Positions 17,901-25,306 of a stretch of DNA of 25,306 nt are shown here, one piece after another. How positions within the stretch are numbered: the stretch's first letter is position 1; each line of letters begins with the position of its first letter. A model generated the notes under the pieces. It did not search any database and was not told where the DNA came from. It was given only the letters and a program-made list of their open reading frames with translations. Made by a program: the position numbers and the translations under genes. The DNA comes from Didymodactylos carnosus (lineage: Eukaryota > Rotifera > Eurotatoria > Philodinida > Philodinidae), in NCBI GenBank assembly GCA_905250885.1, contig CAJNOQ010002265.1:1-25306 (forward strand), given 5' to 3'.

Positions 17901-20318
17901 CTATATTTCAAAAAGAAAACAACAGATCAGACAAAGTATTGGCGATGTCCTCTCAGTTCGTCCCAAATTGGTTTTGTAAGATCAAACAACATTAAAGGGG
18001 CGATCAGGTGTGAGAGTGAGCAATTTGGGACGAACTGAGAGTAAACCGTATTGGCCACTATCCGTTTCAAAGTACAATAGAGTGACTCATTTTTTTAATA
18101 ACTTTTTAGTGAAATGAGAAAGAGACTTGTGATTTTCGCCATCATGTAGCCAAGACCTGACAGAATGTTTCTAGTCCCGTATACCATCTGAAGGTAGTGT
18201 ATCTTACTAATTTTTGAAAGAGAAGATTGTAAAACTATGGAAAAAAATATAAATTTCCAACGCCGATAACATGTCTGGAACCTCTGAACTGTTCTCTATA
18301 TTTCTACGCAACTTCCAGTTTTTCGTCTCTAACCGTTCGGGTAAGGTTTGGGTTTTTCTGAGATCCTTTGGAGTTGCTTCTTGTTATATGAGGGAATCTT
18401 CAAATAACTTGATAGACAGGTTCTCGCCACTTTGTTTTTCGTAGTTCTGATCGTGTCATTGGATAAAATACCTCTCATACTTACTCTTCAACTTTCGAGC
18501 GATTTGGTTGAGAAATGAAGGTACGAGAAGGTTTTTATTTTAGGACAGTCATAGAGAAAGAATAAATTTTTTCTTCTTTTCTGTCTGACATTAACGAGGT
18601 ACACTACCTTCAAGTGGTATACGGAACTAGAATTTCCTACAGTACCATTCTGTCAGGTATTGGCTACACGATGGCGCAAGTCTCTATCTGTTAAAAGTTA
18701 TTAAAAAAATAAGTCATTCCATTGTATTATGAAACGGACAGCAGTTTTTGTCGGGTTATCCTCACTGTTTATCGGCGCATCGAGAATTATTATAACGCGG
18801 TTATTTGGAGTCCCACAGACTTGCGAAACATCTCAGTTTGTAGAGAAACGTTTGCATCTATCTATGTACGCCAAACAAAAAATTTAAAGGATTAAAGAGA
18901 GAAGTTTTAAAACGAATTATTGAAGAAACACTACCAGTTATATTATTGGTTACCAACTATCATGTACGGTTATAGTATTATAAATTGCTCATATTTGTGC
19001 AATAATTCAGTTTAATTTAAACTTTTTTTTCCTGCAGCACATACGTAGAGAATACATTTCTCTACAAAATGAGATGCTTTGAAGTTTCGGAACAATTCTT
19101 AATAATCTCATTATAATAATTTTCCTAAATGCCTTGAAACCAATTATATAACTGGTATATGTCTAGGCAGTCCAGCCTCACGCCTTATATCCTGAACTGG
19201 ATACATATCTCAATCGAGATATATATGATTTTGTCAAAATCTGAGATGAAATGCTGTCGTGTAACCATTACATACAATGAATAGTCATGGTAGCCGGTTA
19301 TTATCTGTTTTGTGATCCTTAAAGACTTACTTTTTGCAAGCGCTCATTTTCACTTTTTGTTTCTGCTTCGTTCATGTTCAATCGAAACACCTTCATTTCC
19401 AAATCTGATTTTCGTTTTTGTACATCCGCCAATTGTGCTTCTTTTGTACGTAATTCACGTTCCATTTGGTCACGAAATTCACGTTCTTTGAACTTTTCCT
19501 AATTCAGCAATATAGTGTTTGTATTTTAATTTTAAAATTCTAAAATAACGCCTACTTGTGCTAGAACTTTTGCCTTTTCTGCTTTGATTTGATTTTCCAT
19601 TTCTTCATAGAGTTTTTTCACTTCAGTATCATGCGATGTTGCTTTACTTTGTAAAGCAGCCTCGATTGTTCGATGATCTGAACAACGATAGAAACTGAAT
19701 CAAGCAATCTTAATTATAGTTATTTTTTACCTAATTTTGAACGTCTTATTTCGTTTGTTACTTTTCCGATAAACCCTTCGAACTGTCTCAGCAATGTTGG
19801 ATCGGTTTCTCTCAATCTCATCCATAGAGCTTGAATTGTCTCTTCATCGTCATAGAGACCTTTCGCACCTAATGCATCTAACGTATCATGAAATAGTTGT
19901 TGTTCCTCCTTCTCTTGTGGATTATGTTCAATTTCTTGTTCTTCTGTATTGCCCATTTGAATATTTAAAAACATACCGAAGCCGGCTAAAATTAAAATGA
20001 ACTGTTCACTATTATTTACAAAAGAGTTGTTTTCATTTTACATGTGAATTCTTCTAATGTTAAATATCCGTTATGATCACAATCTAGTGAATCAAAAACA
20101 TCTTCTAATTGCTCTGGTGGAAAACCTAACTCATCTTTTAAACGTTGCATATCCTTTTTGATGATGAAACCTTTTTCTTCAATATCACATGCACGAAATA
20201 GTTCTTCGGCTTTAGCTGCTATTAATTGTTGCATATTGGCCACGGATGGCATATCCATATCTTCATCAGTCATTTGATCGTCCTTGGGCATTTCTTGAGA
20301 ATAATTAATATCAGTCAT
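14924..20318 (-). CDS. RASEF: RASEF/Rab45-type protein: EF-hands, coiled coil, Rab GTPase, 17 exons
   Basis: Exons: 20318-20042, 19985-19731, 19677-19556, 19498-19331, 17512-17397, 17342-17271, 17213-17165, 17100-17000, 16824-16735, 16207-16138, 16020-15969, 15913-15765, 15691-15678, 15504-15390, 15325-15215, 15162-15086, 15011-14924. They join in frame to 641 residues (human RASEF is about 740). EF-hand 1 (45-56) is degenerate, with Lys at position 5 and Asp at 12. EF-hand 2 (79-90, [12 protein letters not shown]) is canonical, so one calcium site is likely. A long Glu/Lys/Gln-rich coiled coil spans about 178-350, followed by an acidic and Arg-rich linker. The Rab domain has P-loop GDSGVGKT (458-465), switch-I Thr483, WDTAGQE (505-511) with catalytic Gln510, NKID (564-567) and ETSA (595-598). 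It ends KGCC, a double-Cys prenylation motif. All catalytic residues are present. CRACR2A-type large Rabs share this layout and are the alternative name. Confidence 0.93.
15678..15691 (-). other. 14-nt micro-exon of RASEF encoding the switch-II AGQE
   Basis: GCTGGTCAAGAACG is flanked by AG on its upstream side and GTATGAG on its downstream side. It supplies Ala-Gly-Gln-Glu and the first two bases of Arg512. Leaving it out would remove the catalytic Gln and shift the frame, so correct splicing of this tiny exon is essential for a working GTPase. Confidence 0.88.
16369..16443 (-). other. Possible 75-nt cassette exon in RASEF intron 9
   Basis: An acceptor TTTTTAG precedes 16443. The following 75 bases are open in the phase left by exon 9 (AG|G) and end at TC before GTTTTT, so inclusion keeps the frame. 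The encoded piece is Arg-rich, then acidic and Ser-rich ([17 protein letters not shown]), like the neighbouring linker. The donor GTTTTT is weak and the exon is not needed for an intact ORF, so this is a candidate only. Confidence 0.3.
17821..17840. repeat. Perfect 20-bp palindrome
   Basis: TTATATCAGATCTGATATAA is its own reverse complement, with AGATCT at the centre. Its function is unknown, and it may mark an insertion site. Confidence 0.9.
17950..18041. repeat. Hairpin with perfect 21-bp arms
   Basis: The arms are 17950-17970 and 18021-18041 (outer ends CTCTCAGTTCGTC and GACGAACTGAGAG), perfect reverse complements, with a 50-bp loop. It sits immediately left of the larger foldback at 18061-18738. 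Confidence 0.92.
18061..18738. mobile_element. Foldback element with about 140-bp arms in RASEF intron 4
   Basis: Left arm 18061-18204 and right arm 18598-18738 are reverse complements at roughly 75-80%. Shared landmarks are TCCGTTTCA, TTTTTTTAATAACTTTT, ACCTGACAGAATG and GAAGGTAGTGTA. The 390-bp loop has no ORF of note. No clear target duplication was found. Confidence 0.85.
18783..19127. repeat. Third inverted repeat in RASEF intron 4
   Basis: Arms 18829-18850 and 19055-19076 (CATCTCAGTTTGTAGAGAAACG and its near complement) differ at two positions. An outer pair GAATTATTATAA (from 18783) and TTATAATAATTTT (near 19111-19123) suggests longer decayed arms. Confidence 0.7.
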
Positions 20319-20980
20319 AGTGATTGTTCAATAGAAATAATGTACAAAAGAAAGTCTAAAGATACAAAACAGATGAATTAGTTTAGTTGCTGAACTTAAA
20401 GATTACATGAAGACAACTCACTCAGCTAAAATGTTTTCTTTTCTAATCTTTACGACTATAAGTTTCAAGTACAACTAAAAATAGGTCTCACATATAGTAT
20501 AGCTGGAGTAACTTCATAAAAAAAGTGAAAATATAACATGAAACTGCAAAACTCATAGCCGCAATGTCAAAGCACGGTCTTCGAGTAAGTTTGGATTGTT
20601 CCCGAGACCCATATCAAATATGATATTTTTTGTGCACCTACAATCAACCTGAGAAAAAAGGCATTAGTATCGTGTAGACCACGCTTTTCATGAAGTCTCT
20701 CGCGCTATCTGAGTTACTATAATTTAATAGTTTATTATTTAAAGTTGCTCAATGATAACGACTACTTCTATATGTAGATTTCACACTCATAGATACAACT
20801 AAATAGATGGTTCTGAACATCTTTGTTTTATGTAGAAACTTTAAAGTACTCATTGAATCACAAGAAGAATACGCAAATAGATATTTATTTAAGTAATTTC
20901 CAAAAGCTGTGAGAAAACGAACCATTTTTTGTATGGTTAGACAAAAAATGTTTTTATTCGCTCATTCATCTCCGATTCTT
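20319..20980. other. Presumed RASEF upstream region; no other feature seen
   Basis: The RASEF ATG is at 20318, so its promoter and 5' UTR should lie here on the minus strand. I could not pick out a convincing TATA box or an upstream exon. Confidence 0.4.
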
Positions 20981-21351
20981 TCGCTTGCACCGGTTCTGTA
21001 ACAGTAGTTTTTGATCTTTTTGTTATACCGACTGCATGAGAAGTACGATGTATTGATTTTTTGTGACCTTTGAGTTTTGTAGAGTAAAAATTTTTCATAT
21101 ATCTGCTCTAAGTAATGCATCCTTAAGAAGTTAAAGATCTTTTCGTTGGAGTTCTAATCCACAATTGGAACTGCTGACTTTCCTACAAAAAAAGCCTTTT
21201 ACTTCTTCAGGATGCATGCCTTAGAGCTGATACATAAAAAGGTTTTGCTCTACAAAACTCGGGTGTCACAAAAAATCAATTCATCATACTTCTCATGCAG
21301 TCTGTATAACAAAAAGATCAAAAATTACTGTTACCGAATCGGTGCATCCCT
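20981..21351. mobile_element. Foldback MITE, hAT-like ends
   Basis: Left arm from about 20981 to 21150 and right arm from about 21195 to 21351 are reverse complements at roughly 80%. Landmarks are TTTTTGATCTTTTTGTTATAC, GACTGCATGAGAAGTA, TTTTTTGTGAC and GAGTTTTGTAGAG. The right end reads ...CCGAATCGGTGCATCCCT, whose complement AGGGATGCACCGATTCGG is of a type found at hAT transposon ends. The left end is more decayed (CGCTTGCACCGGTTCTG). No coding capacity and no clear target duplication. Confidence 0.82.
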
Positions 21352-23638
21352 AAATAGCTCCACGTTAAAATAATCTTTTATACGCGCAATCAAATTCTAC
21401 CATTTATATGTGTATTGATACTACCAATCATGTACAAAACTCGAACTGATTATTGAGTGTGTAGTGTTCGTGCTGCAACTGTATATTCAAAAATTTTCTG
21501 CTGCTAAGCTCCAGGATTAACTACGTAGAATTAGGATAAAAATTGAATGCTTTCACAGTCTGGACGAATCTTTCAGCGTCATCTGTTGTTTATATAGAAA
21601 ATCTTACTAAAACTTCTTGTAATCATGGAATGTCACTAGGTCGAGCAGAAAGGAAACCAAGAAGTCAACATCTTGTATCTTGAGTCTGGTATAGTTCCAT
21701 TAAGGAACTGAATATCCACAGAAGAACAAGAATCTTATATAGTGATTCGTTTATTAAACTGCATAATTCTCTTACTTGAGTCAAATTGAAAATTACCAAT
21801 TAAACTTGTTTTTCTCGTCTCACATCAACTCAAAATAGGGAACAAAGATTTTTACGGTATAACTTAAAACGATTATTCTGAAGCATAGGTCTTCTTAAAA
21901 AGGCCAAGAAAACAAGTTTTTTTTCAATAATAATCATCATATATGAATAAAATCGCTTTTTGGCCAGCTGGTGCTTTGTTGAGAAGGAACAAGAAATCGT
22001 TGCTATTATCACAGCCGCACCGATCATCATGTAACTAATAAGGGACAATTTTCAAGAACGAAAAAAAGAGGTCAACGCTGTGACGTTTGTCTCTAATTTT
22101 TTAGACATCAGTTTTTTGTTTTGAATAAAACTTGTGACAAAAAATGACTTATCGCAGAAGTGAGAGTGTGTATTTAAGTGTGACTCACCACGTTCTATCG
22201 CACCAGACTATGTACGAAGAAATTCTCCCATTTTGTACCGTGATACTGCTAATGACATGTCTCAAAAATGTGTGGATGACAGCAACAGCGCAAAAGATAA
22301 ACTATGCGGAAAATTTAAAAAATTCTTCCAGAGAGGGGTACATGTGACTTGCCCAGTAAAAAATGCAAAAGCTTTTATAACGCACACAAATGTCATATTT
22401 CTTAAATTCTTTACAGAGTAATATTGAGAGCTAAACTGACTAAACTTTTTTAAAGAAAACAACATCATATGTATTTTGTTCGATGTATTTGTTCGATATT
22501 GGTAATGGTTGACTACAGGTATCTTTCATCTGGGATTCACGCAAACCCTGAGTGAAACCATATTTTTACATTGTTGGAATTATTTTTCTGAGGCTCCTCA
22601 ATTACGTACCTGCATTTTTTCACATTAGAATACGGTATGGCTCCTGGAGAGGATGCGGCTCTGCTATAATTAGAAAATGCATCGATGGTTCGCACGGGCG
22701 ATAGCACTTTCATCACGTTAAGGCCGCCCCCCGGTTAGAAACAAAGATTTTTCTATAAAAGGTCCATATTGAACTAAGCGCATGATTGATGAGCCCAAGG
22801 TGCCTACTTTTAGAATCTATGCTATTTGTACAATGTCAGAGGCTTCTGGAGGATTTTGAACAAATCTTCTAAACGTCCTAAAAACCTGATTTTTCTGAAT
22901 TCTGGTATTTTAATGAAATGTCGGAATCAAAAAGGATTCTAGTGACTCCAGCTCGTAGAGTAAACATTATGGTTAAAACGAGATGTCTCCCAGCACCAAG
23001 CAAATGCTTTGATCAAAAGTTACGACAGTTTTATTAAGAGCTCTAAAACGTGTGTCATACACTAGCGCCACTATATCTCAAAAGCGACTTTTCCCCATGT
23101 GATAAACACTGTCAGGAAGATTTCTCCGCCAAATTAAGCGCTAGGGAGCTTGGGTTGGTCTTAAACTGAAGCTAAGACATATGGGAATAATGTAACAGAG
23201 CCCGATTTTTCATTTAGGCCGTCATTATTTTACAGTGTTGAAAGTTATACGCCAGTTTTTGAGCTTTTTTCGGACCTTTTAGGTGAAATCCTTCGGCAAG
23301 AAAAACTAACAAAAAACTCAAAAATCCGGCCTTAATGTTTGTCACATAGAAAAAAGCACATTCATTCTACTTGACGAAAGTGTATGACATTTTCAGGGAG
23401 GTCCACTCCATACTTTGATCATAAAAGTGGTGAGGTTTTGTAACCAACTGGGGAATAGACTTACAACTATCGTCACAGCCGCCGCGAACTTTCGTCACAT
23501 TAATAACATAAAGGCAAATAACGCGTTATAACGTGTAACAAAAGTTTATGTGCCACTATCTATTTATATGAATACTACCCAGGACAATGATTACTACAGC
23601 GGTAAATGGCAGTATACTACAGTTTATGATGATGGATA
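21352..23638. other. 2.3 kb without a recognised gene
   Basis: ORFs at 21830-22048 and 22144-22468 are short, overlap on both strands and carry no motif. From about 22620 the base composition shifts to higher GC, with words like GGCCGCCCCCCGG, and short inverted matches (CGTTAAGGCCG near 22717, CGGCCTTAATG near 23328). This suggests an old transposon remnant at 22620-23520, but I could not define its ends. Confidence 0.4.
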
Positions 23639-23752
23639 CTATAGTATACGTCAAAATACGAGCTGTTTACGACGAAATACGATAACATCTACCACGGAGA
23701 AGGATTACGACGTCGTATTTTATCTGGAATGGATATGTATTTCGACGTATAC
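23639..23752. repeat. Inverted repeat with 22-bp arms
   Basis: ACTATAGTATACGTCAAAAT... (from 23639) and ...ATTTCGACGTATACTATAGT (ending near 23752) are reverse complements with one mismatch, with a loop of about 70 bp. Further self-complementary words (TACGACG, GTATTTCG) occur inside. The overlapping 97-codon ORF is rich in Tyr and Thr because of these words and is not a credible gene. Confidence 0.8.
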
Positions 23753-23857
23753 TATAGTCTACAGCCGTAGAGCTTCGATCTGGGTATACCTACGCTTAGG
23801 AAAACGTGTTTTCTTTGTGGACTTCAAACATAGAATAATATAAGTTCACAAAGTGAA

Positions 23858-23882
23858 TATTATTCGAGTCACTCGAATAATA
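23858..23882. repeat. 25-bp palindrome
   Basis: TATTATTCGAGT, a central C, then ACTCGAATAATA: perfect 12-bp arms. Confidence 0.92.
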
Positions 23883-23898
23883 CTACCTTGAAAACAAC

Positions 23899-23995
23899 CC
23901 AAGTGCTTGCAGTTTCATTTGACAAGCGCTTGAACAAGTGCTTGAACAAGTGAAAAATCAAGTACTTGCACGCTGGACAAGTACTTCCAAGTAAA
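23899..23995. repeat. Short degenerate tandem repeat of a CAAGTGCTTG word
   Basis: The 12-mer GCTTGAACAAGT occurs twice in tandem (23928-23951), with degenerate relatives on both sides (CAAGTGCTTGC, CAAGTACTTGC, CAAGTACTTCC). The unit is itself partly palindromic. Confidence 0.75.
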
Positions 23996-24003
23996 TTTAC
24001 TAC

Positions 24004-24950
24004 TTAATTTAGGGATTGTTCCTGATATTGTCGTTCGTGTGGTAGTTCAACATTTTCTACCGTATGGTAGCATCCTCTATGCACATCGTTATCGATTTTT
24101 CTTTCCTTTACCTTTGACATCGATTGTAGTGTGACATCATTAATTGACGAGTCCATTATTACGAACAGCGACAACGACATTAATTCCATATGAATTTAGA
24201 CTTTCAGTCAAAGGAATCGGTTCCGTCAAGACAAATTAAACATTTTTGCATTAATTAATTTTTTTCTACCTGTCTAGATCATTTTTGTGTAACAGTATTT
24301 TATTTAAAACACAAAAATACGTAGACTAACAAATTTAGACAATTTATTGCACAATTTTTGTTGACGCCTCACTAGTAAAAATCTTAGGCACTCCTTAAAA
24401 TCGTCTTATTAAGATCATGTAAGATCTTACATTTGAAGGGCTTATTTAAGGCTTGAATAAGATTTAATGCCTGTGCCTATCATTCATCCTTTTTTTTTGA
24501 TCTCATGCATAGAAGTAATCACCGAGTGCCACTTCTGAAGCTCCTAGAAATCCCATACCACGTCCGAATCACTGCAAACCAAGTTTTCGCTTCGCTCCCA
24601 TTTTGACGCAAACACTTTGGGCTATTTACTCATGGAAAAAACTATGTATTTCTATCATAGCTTTTTCATTTATGAAACGATTTTTCAAAGATCCTGTCGA
24701 AATCCAGTTTTTAAGAAATTTTTAAAATTCTTATTGGTTATGAAAAGATCGTTTAATGTTTTAGCTATCGAATGATGGAAATCGGAAGTTTTTGTCACCT
24801 TTTTTTTATTGAGATATTCAAAAAACGCCCACCGATCCGATAATTTCAAAGCGACAGTAATCTATTAGAATATTGTGTAGCATAAATTTAGTCCTCACTT
24901 TTGTTTTTCCATTTTTAGCGTAAATTACAGCTTGTGTGAATAATCACAAA
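24004..24950. other. No gene recognised; small palindromes
   Basis: A 61-codon minus-strand ORF (24189-24004) has no motif. A perfect 16-bp palindrome ATGTAAGATCTTACAT lies at 24417-24432. An imperfect hairpin (ATGGAAAAAACTATG with CATAGCTTTTTCAT) lies at about 24632-24671. Confidence 0.45.
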
Positions 24951-24958
24951 CATTATAG

Positions 24959-25109
24959 CTTCCTTTGCTCGGTTGTCTTCTGGTGGAAAACGTAAAAGAT
25001 TAACATACACGAATATTTATGACAATGAATACGGACGAATCAGCACTTTCACACGAGAACAAGCACGAAATTTTGAAAGTATTGCACGAAATACCGTTAG
25101 TTTATTCTT
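24959..25109 (+). CDS. Possible internal exon of an unrecognised gene
   Basis: After an acceptor-like ATTATAG (ending 24958) the plus strand is open. It encodes a charged, well-formed sequence including SSGGKRKRLTYTNIYDNEYG and TFTREQARNFESIARNT. A donor-like GTTAGT begins right after ACC, near 25095-25100. The amino-acid composition is far more protein-like than other ORFs in this part of the window. The downstream AT-rich run with AATAAA could alternatively be its 3' end. I do not recognise the family, and no partner exon was found on either side. Confidence 0.3.
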
Positions 25110-25159
25110 ATCTAGTTTGAATGATATGCAGTACTTTATATTTATATTTCTTTTTAAAT

Positions 25160-25306
25160 AAATATAATACTCTAATATAAGCCCAAGCAAAACTAAGTAA
25201 GCGAGAAAATCTAGCTGCAGAAGTAGCTGCAGCGCCCACTTACAGCTAGATTAACTAGATTAAAAGGTACATTTATCTAGCTGCATGCTGGTTGAAATTG
25301 TGTACT
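25160..25306. repeat. Short direct and inverted repeats around TCTAGCTGCA
   Basis: TCTAGCTGCA occurs twice, with GTAGCTGCAGC between, and CAGCTAGATT complements AATCTAGCTG nearby. This small repeat cluster runs to the edge of the window. Confidence 0.6.

Larger units (their letters stand above)
17513..19330 (-). other. RASEF intron 4 (1,818 bp), filled with inverted repeats
   Basis: Bounded by donor GTAAGT (19330-19325) and an acceptor TTTAG just upstream of 17512. It is about 30 times longer than the typical intron here. It contains a perfect 20-bp palindrome (17821-17840) and the three foldback structures listed separately. No protein-coding potential was seen, so it appears to have grown by repeated insertion of foldback elements. 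Confidence 0.85.

Noticed and set aside
22144-22468. Three overlapping ORFs on both strands
   Set aside because: Mutually overlapping, short and without motifs.
1-25306. tRNA genes and CRISPR arrays
   Set aside because: I looked for the GGTTCGAATCC-type T-loop and for regularly spaced repeats and saw none; CRISPR is not expected in this kind of genome.

Overview
The window looks like nuclear DNA of a small-intron, AT-rich invertebrate. Two complete animal-type genes can be assembled exon by exon on the minus strand. Most of their introns are 52-74 bp with plain GT-AG ends, and the few long introns are where extra DNA sits. A bdelloid rotifer or a similar lophotrochozoan is my best guess. That rests on intron size, base composition and transposon style, not on a database match.

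Layout. 1-920: a decayed coiled-coil gene (minus strand) broken by a 191-bp hAT-type MITE, with a partial inverted copy of the same exon and MITE end at 1-170. 920-3350: no convincing gene, but a near-perfect 68-bp hairpin and a 102-bp direct repeat pair. 3357-6427 (plus): two parts of a presenilin-like membrane aspartyl protease, frameshifted, with an intron-like middle that carries a 0.7-kb foldback element. 7414-7956: a large palindrome whose right arm is the tail of a decayed non-LTR retrotransposon ORF1 with zinc knuckles (7911-8658, minus). 8660-10378: no gene recognised.

10379-13638 (minus): a complete 13-exon, 641-residue angiotensin-converting-enzyme-like peptidase. Intron 10 holds a complete 5S rRNA gene on the opposite strand (11261-11380). 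14924-20318 (minus): a complete 17-exon, 641-residue RASEF/Rab45-type protein with EF-hands, a coiled coil and a prenylated Rab GTPase domain. Its 1.8-kb intron 4 is packed with foldback repeats. 20320-25306: mostly non-coding, with another foldback element (20981-21351), several palindromes, and one possible exon near the right edge.

The two intact genes have no obvious functional link. ACE would act outside the cell on peptides; RASEF would act in the cytoplasm in calcium-responsive membrane traffic. The window's recurring theme is long inverted repeats (foldback elements) lying in introns and intergenic DNA. I did not find a clearly new multi-gene system. The most notable items are the 5S gene nested in ACE, the unusual ACE active-site residues, the MITE whose removal restores an open reading frame, and the divergent presenilin-like gene.
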